DNA of 64,000 nt from Deinococcus yavapaiensis KR-236 (GTDB lineage: Bacteria > Deinococcota > Deinococci > Deinococcales > Deinococcaceae), in assembly GCF_003217515.1 (NCBI RefSeq), contig NZ_QJSX01000014.1, forward strand, positions 1 to 64,000, written 5' to 3'. Each line of letters begins with the position of its first letter. The first letter of the stretch is position 1. The notes below the pieces were generated by a model that was not told where the DNA came from, searched no databases, and saw only the letters and a program-made list of their open reading frames with translations. Made by a program: the position numbers and the translations under genes. Below, piece after piece: positions 1 to 7,787 of the stretch.

Positions 1-131
1 CCACTGTCGCGCAGGGCGAGAATGAGCGCTTCGGGGATGCCGCACAAACCGAAGCCGCCCACGGCGATGGTTTGGCCGTGTTGCACCACGTCCCTTAGCG
101 CTTCGAACGCACTCCCAAAAACCTTGTTCAA
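1..131 (-). CDS. 3-oxoacid CoA-transferase subunit A (partial, N-terminal 43 residues)
   Basis: Only the first 43 codons lie in the window; the rest runs off the left edge. The visible residues include the motif VGGFGLCGIPE at about 24-34, which is the glycine-rich N-terminal signature of family I CoA-transferase A subunits (ScoA/AtoD/PcaI type). These enzymes move CoA between succinyl- or acetyl-CoA and a 3-oxoacid. The TTG start is inferred from a TTGA overlap with the stop of the upstream hydrolase, which points to translational coupling and one operon with the hydrolase and the MetX-like gene. Family assignment is firm; the acyl substrate is not visible. Confidence 0.8.
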   Translation of the reverse strand, partial: MNKVFGSAFEALRDVVQHGQTIAVGGFGLCGIPEALILALRDS

Positions 132-883
132 GATTCCACCACCAAGTCTTGGCGCGTGACGCTTCTCAAGAACGGTTCGAGGGCCGCTTTGAACGCGTCG
201 GGATCTTCTTGCGGAAAGCCGTGCCCGCGTCCTTTCAGCACGAGCTCGGTCGTGCCGAGGGCGCGCGCTTGAAGGGCCAGCATCTCGGGCGTGATGAGAC
301 GGTCAAGTTCTCCGCCGAGAACGAGGGTCGGCAACGTGACGAGACGGCCTTCCACCGACCAGCGCTCCAAGGCGCGGGCGTTGCCGGTGAAGCCGCTCGG
401 GTCCATGCGGCGCGCGTCTTGCACGAGCGCGTCGAAGTTGTGCGGCCGAGCGCTCGGGAAGAGGGCGGCGAGGCTCGCCGTGAGGAGGGTGACGTCCGAG
501 CGGAGAAGTTCCAGCACGGGGTAGTTCTCCTCGGGCGTCTTCAGGCCGCTCAGGGGAGCGCTCGCCGCGAGGACGAGGCCCGAGAAGCGTTCGGGATGGC
601 GAGCGGCGAGTTCGAGCGCGACCGCGCCACCGAGGCTGTGCCCGATCAGCACGGGACGATCGAGGTTCGAGGCGTTCACGAAGTCGAGAACGGCGTCCGC
701 GAAGCCTCGGATGGACGGTTCGCCGAGGGGCGGCGCGTCCCCGAAGCCGGGCAGGTCGGGCGCAAGGACACGCCAACCGCTCGGAGCGGCGGTCACGAGG
801 GCGTGCCACCAAGCTTTCGAGGCGAAGTTGCCGTGCAGGGCGACGAGGGGGCGGCCCGCGCCGCCCGAGAGGTGTGGAAGCAT
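128..883 (-). CDS. alpha/beta hydrolase (enol-lactonase / esterase type)
   Basis: A 251-residue single-domain alpha/beta hydrolase. It shows the oxyanion-region HGN at 17-19, the nucleophile elbow GHSLGG with Ser83, an acid in GELDR (Asp194) and His221 in GRGHGF, a complete Ser-Asp-His triad. There is no signal peptide, so it should act in the cytoplasm. The ATG at 883 was chosen because AAAGGA lies about 8 nt upstream and because a longer reading would run into the MetX-like gene that ends at 901. It sits between that gene and the CoA-transferase in one leftward operon, which suggests hydrolysis of a lactone, ester or thioester intermediate before CoA transfer. The substrate is unknown. Confidence 0.85.
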   Translation of the reverse strand: MLPHLSGGAGRPLVALHGNFASKAWWHALVTAAPSGWRVLAPDLPGFGDAPPLGEPSIRGFADAVLDFVNASNLDRPVLIGHSLGGAVALELAARHPERFSGLVLAASAPLSGLKTPEENYPVLELLRSDVTLLTASLAALFPSARPHNFDALVQDARRMDPSGFTGNARALERWSVEGRLVTLPTLVLGGELDRLITPEMLALQARALGTTELVLKGRGHGFPQEDPDAFKAALEPFLRSVTRQDLVVES

Positions 884-900
884 ACCGAGTCCTTTCGAAG

Positions 901-1890
901 TCAGGAAGTCAGCAAGGTTTGAAGGTGCGGCGCGAACGCGTGCGTCTCGGCGACGCACGCGAGGTGCCCGAGGGTGGAGTCGATCTCGACGTGTTCGTGG
1001 CGCACGTTCGCCTCGCGCGTGACGCGCGTGAAGTCGCGCGCCTCGTCGACGGGGAAGAAGAGGTCGCCGCGCACGTTGACCGTCAAGAGCCGCGTGCCCG
1101 CTTCGCGCCACGTCTCGGCGAGGACGCCGAGCGGAGCGACTTCACGCAGGTCGTGCGTCTCGATGGCGCGTACGAGGTCGATCAGGTGCGGCAGGGACGC
1201 GGTCGCGGCGCGCTCGGACAGGTACGACTCGAAGTCCGCGTCGGGCACGCCGAACGTCGCGTGCAAACCGTCCGCGCCGAGTCCGAACAGGCTCACGAGC
1301 CGCAGGGCCTCGCGCACGTCGCCGAGGCGCGCGACTTCACGCAACAAAGGACCGAAGGTCCCTCGAATGACGACGCCGGCGTACGGACTGCAGGCGATCG
1401 CGGCGATGCGCGGCGCAAGGTGGGGCGCGCGCGCCGCCCACTGCAACGCCTGCATTCCGCCGAAGCTCGGTCCGATCACGGCGTGCCACCGATCCAACTT
1501 CAGGAAGTGCAGCAGTTCGCACTGCGTCTCGAAGAGGTCGGCGAGCGTCCACGCCGGAAAGGTGTCGCCGAGAGCCGTCCCGTCGTCGTCGAGCGTGTCG
1601 GGGCCGGTCGTGACGAAGCGCGAGTCGTTCGCCTGCACGTTCGAGAAGCTGTTCATGCTCACGACGAAGAAGCGGTTCGTGTCCACGGGCGCGTTCGGCC
1701 CGACGAGGTCCGCCCACCACCCGCCCTCTCCGGCGACGTGCGACGTGCCCGTGAGGTAATGGCACACGAGGACGGCGTTGTCTCGCGCCTCGGAAAGCGT
1801 TCCGAAAGTCTCCACGCCGAGCCGCACGGGCAGGGAGGCCGCCGAGCCGAGGGGTCGGCGCGTCTCGAACACGAACGCGTTGCGAAGCAC
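901..1890 (-). CDS. MetX-like acyltransferase / alpha/beta hydrolase
   Basis: A 329-residue protein of the homoserine O-acetyltransferase (MetX) family. The nucleophile elbow is GPSFGGMQAL with Ser142, the acid is Asp276 in RGDLFFP and the base is His309 in LGHL. It is shorter than typical MetX (about 370), has Phe in place of the usual Met after Ser142, and its region 78-100 differs from the conserved MetX oxyanion loop, so a role other than methionine synthesis is plausible. The GTG start lies 7 nt after a TATGCT -10 (1903-1898) inside the flank of the 40-bp palindrome, so the mRNA is probably leaderless. It heads the operon with the hydrolase and CoA-transferase genes. Confidence 0.7.
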   Translation of the reverse strand: MLRNAFVFETRRPLGSAASLPVRLGVETFGTLSEARDNAVLVCHYLTGTSHVAGEGGWWADLVGPNAPVDTNRFFVVSMNSFSNVQANDSRFVTTGPDTLDDDGTALGDTFPAWTLADLFETQCELLHFLKLDRWHAVIGPSFGGMQALQWAARAPHLAPRIAAIACSPYAGVVIRGTFGPLLREVARLGDVREALRLVSLFGLGADGLHATFGVPDADFESYLSERAATASLPHLIDLVRAIETHDLREVAPLGVLAETWREAGTRLLTVNVRGDLFFPVDEARDFTRVTREANVRHEHVEIDSTLGHLACVAETHAFAPHLQTLLTS

Positions 1891-1900
1891 GCGGTCAGCA

Positions 1901-1940
1901 TAGGGGCGCGGTGTTACATCGATGTAACACCGCGCCCCTA
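1901..1940. promoter_or_regulatory. perfect 40-bp palindrome, putative operator between divergent operons
   Basis: The 20 bases 1901-1920 are exactly mirrored by 1921-1940, with the core TGTTACATCGATGTAACA. It lies between the leftward MetX-like operon and the rightward transporter operon. Candidate -10 elements flank it symmetrically: TATGCT on the minus strand (1903-1898) and TAGACT on the plus strand (1939-1944). TTACAT could serve as -35 on both strands (18-19 bp spacers). A dimeric repressor bound here could close both promoters at once. Confidence 0.75.
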
Positions 1941-1964
1941 GACTCCGAGGCGAGGAGAAACAAC

Positions 1965-3146
1965 ATGATGAAGAAATCGGCGCTGACGGTAAGCGTTCTG
2001 GTGGCCTTGACGAGCGGTCTGCTTTCCACTGCGAACGCGGTGAAGGTCGGAGTTCTGCTGCCCCTCTCGGGAACGGGCAGCGTGTCGGGCCAAGCGGCCC
2101 AAAACGGTTACAAGCTCGCCCTCAGCGAGATCAACAAGAAGGGCGGCGTGCTCGGCAAGCCGCTCGAAGTCGTGTTCGAAGACGATCAGTCGACGCCCGC
2201 CAAGGCCGTGCCCGCCTTCGTGAAGCTCGTGACGGTGGACAAGGTGGACTTCATGGCGGGCGGCGTGTCGAGCGCCACCACCATCGCCTTGTCGGGTCCC
2301 GCCAAGCAATACAACACCTTCATGGCGTGGATCGGCGCGGCCGCCGTGCCCGTCGAGGACGCTTTCGCGGACGCGCCGTACTTCTTCCACTACCACCCGT
2401 GGGCGTACTACAACGTCGCGGCGGTCGCGGACTTCTACAAGCACCTGCGCCTGAAGAACGGCGCCAAGACGATCGCGATCGCGTACGAGGACGGCCCGTT
2501 CGGCTCGAGCGGCATCGCCGACCTCGTCAAGCTCTTCGAAGGCACCGGCCTCAAGGTCGTGGCGACCGAGAAGTTCAAGTCGGGCAGCGGCAGCTTCGGC
2601 GCCCTCGTCACCAAGGTCAAGGCGGCCAACCCGGACATCTTGCACTGGATCGGGTACGACGTGGACGCGTTGCCGCTCGCGACGGAACTCAAGCAGCAGG
2701 GCGTGAAGCTCGGCATGCTGTACGGCACGCCGCCCTCGTGGCCCGTCGGCTTCGAGAAGAACCGCGTGGCGGACGACGTCGCCGGTCTCTCGATGTGGGT
2801 TCCGTCGTCGCCGGTGCTGGCGTCGAAGGACTTCGTGGCGAAGTACAAGAAGATGTTCGGGTCCGTCACCGAGGAGTACTTCGCGCCCCTGGCGTACGTG
2901 AACCTCATCAGCCTCGCGAACGCCATCAACAAGGCGGGCAGCGCCGACAAGGACAAGGTCGCGGCGGAACTCGCCAAGACGAACATGAGCACGCCGTTCG
3001 GAAAGCTGACGTTCTCGAAGAGCAACAAGATCAAGTACCAAGGCTTCAAGGGCGAAAACTGGCTGCACTTCCAGTTCCTGAACGACGAGCGCGTCCCCGT
3101 GTACCCGAAACGCGCCGCGAAGGCTCCGATCGTCTACTCGAAGTGA
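1965..3146 (+). CDS. ABC transporter periplasmic substrate-binding protein (LivJ/Peripla_BP_6 type)
   Basis: A 393-residue secreted binding protein. Residues 1-23 form a signal peptide (basic MMKK start, hydrophobic core, cleavage near TANA). The mature part opens with VKVGVLLPLSGTGS, the typical start of branched-chain amino acid-type type I binding proteins, followed by GQAAQNGYKLA. It should capture the ligand in the periplasm and deliver it to the LivHM permease encoded downstream. The start was set at the first of two adjacent ATGs, 7 nt after AGGAG; the upstream in-frame extension begins inside the palindrome and is rejected. The ligand cannot be read from sequence; family members bind amino acids, urea, amides or aromatic acids. 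Confidence 0.9.
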   Translation: MMKKSALTVSVLVALTSGLLSTANAVKVGVLLPLSGTGSVSGQAAQNGYKLALSEINKKGGVLGKPLEVVFEDDQSTPAKAVPAFVKLVTVDKVDFMAGGVSSATTIALSGPAKQYNTFMAWIGAAAVPVEDAFADAPYFFHYHPWAYYNVAAVADFYKHLRLKNGAKTIAIAYEDGPFGSSGIADLVKLFEGTGLKVVATEKFKSGSGSFGALVTKVKAANPDILHWIGYDVDALPLATELKQQGVKLGMLYGTPPSWPVGFEKNRVADDVAGLSMWVPSSPVLASKDFVAKYKKMFGSVTEEYFAPLAYVNLISLANAINKAGSADKDKVAAELAKTNMSTPFGKLTFSKSNKIKYQGFKGENWLHFQFLNDERVPVYPKRAAKAPIVYSK

Positions 3147-3174
3147 AGCGACCCTACCTCAAGGAGGTTTCGTC

Positions 3175-4221
3175 ATGCCGACGTTTCACACGTCCCGCCT
3201 GAGCGTGCACGCTTCCGAGCGGCCCGCTCAAGGTGAGGCGACGCGCTTGCTGCTGATTCACGGCAACGTCTCGTCGAGCGCCTTCTACGAGCCGCTCATG
3301 GCGGCGTTGCCCGCGCACTTCCACGTGCTCGCGCCCGACTTGCGGGGCTTCGGAGACACCGAAGCCCTCCCGATCGACGCGACGCGAGGTCTGCGCGACT
3401 TCGCCGACGACATCTGGTCGCTGCTGGAGCACGTCGGCTGGACGCACGGTGTGCACGCCGCCGGGTGGAGCACCGGGGGCGGCGTGGCGATGCAACTCGC
3501 GATGGACCATCCGGGCGCCTTGGCGAGCCTCACCCTCATCGACGCCGTGAGCCCCTTCGGCTTCGGCGCGACGCACGGCGAGGACGGCACGCCGAACGAC
3601 GAGGACTTCGCGGGATCGGGCGGCGGCACGGCCAATCCGGCCTTCGTCGCCGCCCTGTCGAGCCAGGACCGCTCGGACGCGCCCGGCTCGCCGCGAGACG
3701 TGCTGCGCTCGTTCTACTTCCATTCCTTTCGCCCCGCGCCCGAGGTGGAGGAGCGTCTGCTCGACTCGATGTTCACGACCCGCACGGGCGACGATCACTA
3801 TCCGGGCGACTTCACGCCTTCGGCCACTTGGCCGAACGTCGCGCCCGGCACGCGCGGCATCCTCAACGCCCTCAGTCCGAAGTACCTGAACCTCTCGGAA
3901 TTCGCCGATCTGCCCGACAAACCGCCCGTGCTGTGGGCGCGCGGCGCGCACGACCGAATCGTGAGCGACACGAGCGCCTTCGACTTCGCCCTGCTCGGCA
4001 GCCTCGGCGTCGTGCCCGGCTGGCCGGGCGCCGAGCAGTGCCCGCCGCAGTCCATGAACGCCCAGATGCGCTTCGTGCTGAACCGATACGCGGCGAACGG
4101 CGGGACGTACCGCGAAGTCGTGTTCGAACGCAGCGGGCACTCGCCGTTCCTCGAAGAGCACGAAGCCTTCCTCGCCGCGTTCTCGCAGCACGTGGAGGCC
4201 GCCGCGAAACAACCGACATGA
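3175..4221 (+). CDS. alpha/beta hydrolase embedded in the ABC importer operon
   Basis: A 348-residue alpha/beta hydrolase with HGN at 29-31, nucleophile elbow GWSTGG (Ser99), an acid candidate in GAHDRIVSD and His322 in RSGHSP. It is about 100 residues longer than minimal hydrolases, with a large insertion after the elbow that probably forms a lid. There is no signal peptide, so it should process imported substrate in the cytoplasm. AAGGAGG lies 8 nt before the ATG. It is inserted between the binding-protein gene and livH, overlapping livH by ATGA, so its product is made in step with the importer. This suggests the ligand is an ester, amide or lactone, or is turned into one; the exact substrate is unknown. 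Confidence 0.85.
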   Translation: MPTFHTSRLSVHASERPAQGEATRLLLIHGNVSSSAFYEPLMAALPAHFHVLAPDLRGFGDTEALPIDATRGLRDFADDIWSLLEHVGWTHGVHAAGWSTGGGVAMQLAMDHPGALASLTLIDAVSPFGFGATHGEDGTPNDEDFAGSGGGTANPAFVAALSSQDRSDAPGSPRDVLRSFYFHSFRPAPEVEERLLDSMFTTRTGDDHYPGDFTPSATWPNVAPGTRGILNALSPKYLNLSEFADLPDKPPVLWARGAHDRIVSDTSAFDFALLGSLGVVPGWPGAEQCPPQSMNAQMRFVLNRYAANGGTYREVVFERSGHSPFLEEHEAFLAAFSQHVEAAAKQPT

Positions 4222-5093
4222 TCGAACTCTTCTTGCAAACTCTGCTCAACGGGCTGCTGCAAAGCGGCATCTACGCCCTCGTCGCGTCGGGCCTCGCGCT
4301 CGCCGTCGGCGTCGTCGGCATCGTGAACTTCGCGCACGGCGAGTTCTTGATGATCGGCGCGTTCCTCTCGTGGGGCTTGCTGACCTACTTCGGCATAGAC
4401 CCGCTCATCGGCCTACCGCTCGCGGCCCTCACGACTTTCGGAGCGGGCGCGTTGACGTACCGCGTGACGATCAAGCACGTCCTGCTCGCACCGGAACTCA
4501 ACCAAATGCTCTTGACGTTCGGCTTGTCGATTCTGCTGCAAAACCTCGCTCTGCTGCTGTTCGGCGGCAACACACGCTCGGTGAACACGTCGTACCAGAC
4601 GCTCAGCGTGTCCTTCGCGAACCTCAACGTCGGCCTTCCGAAGCTCATCGCGTTCGCCCTCGCCGCCGGATTGCTCGCAGCGCTGTACTTCGTGTTGTAC
4701 CGCACGACCCTCGGTCGGCAGATGCGGGCGGTCGCGCAAAACCGCCGTGGCTCGGCCCTCGTCGGCATCGACGTGGACCGCGTGTACCTCATCGCGTTCG
4801 GCGTGTCGTGCGCGCTCGCCGCCGTCGCGGGCGTGCTCATCAGCGTGCTGCTCTTCGCGTCACCGACCGTGGGGCTCGTGTTCGGCCTCAAGGCGTTCGC
4901 GATTATCGTGATGGCGGGCCTCGGCAACCTCACGGGCGTGCTGTGGGCGAGCGTCGTCCTCGGCGTGTCCGAAGCGTTCGTGCAAACGTACGTGGCGGGC
5001 GGCGGCGGTTGGAGCGACGCGGTGTTCTTCCTCTTGATCTTCGTGACGCTCGTCGGACGCTCGTGGAACTTCCGCCTTCGGAGGGCTGCGTGA
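4218..5093 (+). CDS. livH: branched-chain-type ABC transporter permease LivH
   Basis: A 291-residue integral membrane permease of the LivH family, with about eight hydrophobic segments. It shows the family hallmarks GIVNFAHGEFLMIGAF near 35-50, the cytoplasmic coupling region GRQMRAVAQNR, and IVMAGLGNLTG near the C-terminus. It pairs with LivM to form the inner-membrane channel. The ATG overlaps the stop of the hydrolase gene (ATGA) and has no clear ribosome-binding site of its own, so translation is probably coupled. The next gene, livM, overlaps its stop in the same way (GTGA). Confidence 0.93.
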   Translation: MIELFLQTLLNGLLQSGIYALVASGLALAVGVVGIVNFAHGEFLMIGAFLSWGLLTYFGIDPLIGLPLAALTTFGAGALTYRVTIKHVLLAPELNQMLLTFGLSILLQNLALLLFGGNTRSVNTSYQTLSVSFANLNVGLPKLIAFALAAGLLAALYFVLYRTTLGRQMRAVAQNRRGSALVGIDVDRVYLIAFGVSCALAAVAGVLISVLLFASPTVGLVFGLKAFAIIVMAGLGNLTGVLWASVVLGVSEAFVQTYVAGGGGWSDAVFFLLIFVTLVGRSWNFRLRRAA

Positions 5094-6067
5094 GCGGCTC
5101 TACCTTGCCCGGCAAGCCGAGGCGGTCGCCGTGGGCGTCCGCGCGCGGCCTCGTGCCGCTCGGCGTGTTCTTCGTGCTCGCCTTGGTCTTTCCGTTCCTG
5201 CCCTTCGGAGACCGCGCGGAGTTCCTGCTCCAGATCGCGTACTTCACGATGGTGGCGGCGATCTTGGCGCTCAGCTGGGACATCCTGGCGCGTTCGGGGC
5301 AACTGTCGCTCGCGCACGCCGCCTTCTACGGCCTCGGCGCGTACTCCTTCGCCCTGTTCATGACGAAGCTGAGCTTCTCGTGGATTCCGGCGATGCTGCT
5401 CGCCGGGGTGGTCGCGTCACTCTGCAGCCTCGTGCTCGGCGCGGTGACGCTGCGCCTCAGCGGAATGTACTTCGCGATCGCGACGCTCGCCTTCACGGAA
5501 GTCGTGCGGACCGTGATCCAGAATCTGCCCGAAAGCTTCGCGGGCGGCGCGAACGGCCTGCTCGTGCCCGCCATCCTCGGCGGAAATTCGCGCGCGCAGT
5601 TCTACGCGGCGTTCGCCGTGCTCGTCGTGACGGTCCTCGCGAGCCTCTGGGTGCGCTTCTCGCGCCTGAACTACGCGTTCGCCGCGATTCGTCAAGGCGA
5701 AGAGGTCGCGCGGGTGCTCGGCGTGAACGTCGTTCGCTTCAAGCTCCTCGCGTTCGCCGTGTCGAGCTTTCTCGCCGCCTTGGCGGGCGTGCTGTTCGCG
5801 GGCAAGACCTTCTTCATCTCGCCCGGCGACACCTTCAGCCTCGCGACGAGCATCGCGCCGCTCACGACGAGCATCTTCGGCGGGCTGTACACCACCCTCG
5901 GGCCGGTACTCGGCGCGACGGTGCTGAGAGTCGCCGAGGAAGGGCTTCACACGTACGTCAAGAACGGTTACCTCATCGTGTACGGCCTCGTCCTGATGGC
6001 CTCGATCCTCTTCATGCCCAAAGGCCTCATGGGCTTGTTCGGGCGCGGAAAGGGAGGCAACGCGTGA
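5090..6067 (+). CDS. livM: branched-chain-type ABC transporter permease LivM
   Basis: A 325-residue permease partner of LivH. It has a basic, proline-rich N-terminal tail of about 20 residues, then hydrophobic segments with the family signatures SWDILARSGQLSLAHAAF and LRLSGMYFAIATLAF, the coupling region FAAIRQGEEVARVLGVNV, and a C-terminal FGGLYTTLGPVLGA. The GTG start at 5090 is fixed by the GTGA overlap with livH; an upstream extension in this frame would shadow livH. It should form the transmembrane heterodimer with LivH, energised by LivG and LivF. Confidence 0.93.
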   Translation: MSGSTLPGKPRRSPWASARGLVPLGVFFVLALVFPFLPFGDRAEFLLQIAYFTMVAAILALSWDILARSGQLSLAHAAFYGLGAYSFALFMTKLSFSWIPAMLLAGVVASLCSLVLGAVTLRLSGMYFAIATLAFTEVVRTVIQNLPESFAGGANGLLVPAILGGNSRAQFYAAFAVLVVTVLASLWVRFSRLNYAFAAIRQGEEVARVLGVNVVRFKLLAFAVSSFLAALAGVLFAGKTFFISPGDTFSLATSIAPLTTSIFGGLYTTLGPVLGATVLRVAEEGLHTYVKNGYLIVYGLVLMASILFMPKGLMGLFGRGKGGNA

Positions 6068-6858
6068 CGGCGGGCCCTCTCGCTCCCCGCGCCGCTCCTC
6101 TCGCGAACGCGGGAAGCCCCGCGGTTCTTCGTGCGCAGGGGCTCTCGAAGCGCTTCGGGGGACTCCTGGCCGTGTCGAACGTCTCCTTCGACCTCTTTCC
6201 GAGCGAGATTCTCGCGATCATCGGGCCGAACGGCGCGGGCAAGACGACCTTGCTGAACCTCTTGTCGGGCGTGTACCGTCCTTCGGCGGGCCGCTTGGAA
6301 ATCGGCGGGCAGGACGTCACGAACCTCTCGATGGAAAAGCGCTGCCACCTCGGCCTCGGGCGAGCCTTCCAGATCGTGCGACCCTTTCCGGAAATGACCG
6401 TGTTGGAAAACGTCACGGTCGGCGCGCTCTTCGGAAAGCCCGGCACGAAGCTCGCCGAGGCGCGCGAGCGCGCGTACACCTTGCTGGAACGCACGGGGCT
6501 CGCGCCGCACGCCGAGAAGTCCGCGCACGACCTCAACTTGCTTCAGGACAAGCGCCTGGAAGTGGCGCGCGCCCTCGCCACGAATCCGACGGTGCTGCTG
6601 CTCGACGAAGTCATGGCGGGCCTGCGTCCCGGCGAGGCGACGGAAGCGGTGGAGCTCGTGCGGGGGGTGCGCGAAAGCGGCGTGAGCGTCTTGTTCATCG
6701 AGCACATCATGCCCGTCGTGCGTGACCTCGCGGACCGCGTCGTCGTGATGGACGCGGGCACGGTCATCGCGGGCGGTACGTACCAGGAGGTCGTGCGTGA
6801 GCCGCGCGTGGTCGAAGCGTACCTCGGCGGGGAGGTGACGGATGCGACTGACGATTGA
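6064..6858 (+). CDS. livG: ABC transporter ATP-binding protein LivG
   Basis: A 264-residue ATPase. It shows Walker A GPNGAGKTT at 54-62, Walker B VLLLDE at 177-182 and switch His214 in IEHIM. The ABC signature, normally LSxGQ, reads LNLLQ at 157-161 followed by DKRLEVARAL; the rest of the loop is conserved, and some LivG proteins have a relaxed signature, so this is probably a subfamily trait and not inactivation. About 24 extra N-terminal residues precede the ABC domain. The GTG start is set by the GTGA overlap with livM. It overlaps livF by 17 bp. Confidence 0.92.
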   Translation: MTAGPLAPRAAPLANAGSPAVLRAQGLSKRFGGLLAVSNVSFDLFPSEILAIIGPNGAGKTTLLNLLSGVYRPSAGRLEIGGQDVTNLSMEKRCHLGLGRAFQIVRPFPEMTVLENVTVGALFGKPGTKLAEARERAYTLLERTGLAPHAEKSAHDLNLLQDKRLEVARALATNPTVLLLDEVMAGLRPGEATEAVELVRGVRESGVSVLFIEHIMPVVRDLADRVVVMDAGTVIAGGTYQEVVREPRVVEAYLGGEVTDATDD

Positions 6859-7552
6859 GAACCTCAAAGCCGGGTACGGCAAGGTGCAAGTGCTGTGGGA
6901 CGTGTCCGTCACGGTCGAGCCGGGCGAGTTCGTCGCCGTGATCGGCGCGAACGGCGCGGGCAAGACGACGACGCTGCGCGCGGTGTCCGGCATCGTCAAG
7001 CCGACGGGCGGGCGGGTAACGCTCGGCGGAACGGACCTCGCGCGCCTCTCGCCGACGCAAATCGTGAAGCACGGCCTCGGGCACGTGCCCGAAGGGCGCG
7101 AGCTGTTCGGCTTCATGACCGTGCTGGAAAACCTCGAACTCGGCGCGAGCGTTCGCGCGGAAGCGAAAGCCAAGAAGAGCGAGACCCTCGAGCACGTCCT
7201 GACGCTCTTTCCTCGTCTCGCCGAGCGACGCGCGCAACTCGCCGGCACGTTGTCGGGCGGCGAGCAGCAGATGCTCGCCGTGGGCCGCGCCCTCATGAGC
7301 CGCCCTCAAGTGCTGCTCGTGGACGAACCGAGCCTCGGCCTCTCTCCCCTGTTGACGCACACGGTGTTCGGCGCCCTGAAAGAAGTCAACCGAGAGGGCG
7401 TCGGCGTTCTGCTCGTGGAGCAGAACGTGCTGCAAAGCCTCAAGCTCGCGTCACGCGCGTACGTTTTGGAAAACGGCCGCGTCGTGAAGCAAGGGCTCGC
7501 GGCGGACCTCTTGAAGGATCCGGGAGTGCGAGAAGCGTACCTGGCGTTGTAA
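6842..7552 (+). CDS. livF: ABC transporter ATP-binding protein LivF
   Basis: A 236-residue ATPase, the usual length for LivF. Walker A is GANGAGKTT at 35-43, the signature is LSGGEQQ at 137-143 and Walker B VLLVDE at 157-162; the Q-loop region carries the family phrase HVPEGRELF at 81-89. With LivG it should form the nucleotide-binding heterodimer that powers uptake through LivHM. It starts inside the 3' end of livG and is the last gene of the operon; a strong hairpin terminator begins 20 bp after its stop. Confidence 0.94.
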   Translation: MRLTIENLKAGYGKVQVLWDVSVTVEPGEFVAVIGANGAGKTTTLRAVSGIVKPTGGRVTLGGTDLARLSPTQIVKHGLGHVPEGRELFGFMTVLENLELGASVRAEAKAKKSETLEHVLTLFPRLAERRAQLAGTLSGGEQQMLAVGRALMSRPQVLLVDEPSLGLSPLLTHTVFGALKEVNREGVGVLLVEQNVLQSLKLASRAYVLENGRVVKQGLAADLLKDPGVREAYLAL

Positions 7553-7571
7553 AGAACGACCGCGGAAAGGT

Positions 7572-7611
7572 AACGAAAGGCCCCGAACGAAACCGTTCGG
7601 GGCCTTTCGTT
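7572..7611 (+). terminator. intrinsic terminator of the importer operon
   Basis: An 18-bp perfect stem with a 4-nt loop (left arm 7572-7589, right arm 7594-7611) right after livF. It is symmetric (AACGAAAGG...CCTTTCGTT), so it could act in both directions. Confidence 0.85.
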
Positions 7612-7667
7612 ATCACTCATTTGTCTGGACGACTTTTCAAAAGCCCGAGTTTATGAAGATTTCGCCC

Positions 7668-7696
7668 TTGCGGAACCGGGGTGGGGACCCTATAGT
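7668..7696 (+). promoter_or_regulatory. sigma-70-like promoter of the first subtilase gene
   Basis: TTGCGG (-35, 7668-7673) and TATAGT (-10, 7691-7696) are separated by 17 bp. The predicted transcript would have a leader of about 85 nt before the GTG start at 7788, unlike the many leaderless genes in this window. Confidence 0.65.
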
Positions 7697-7787
7697 CCAT
7701 CCAGCTCAAACTCAAAAGGAACGCGAGGACGCACGCGAAGAGCGTGTCTCGAACGGCGTTTTCTCGTTTCGATCCCCAAGGAGTGCC

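Noticed and set aside
901..1890. Calling this gene metX (homoserine O-acetyltransferase) outright
   Set aside because: Family membership is clear, but length, loop differences and gene context do not support a methionine role, so no symbol is given.
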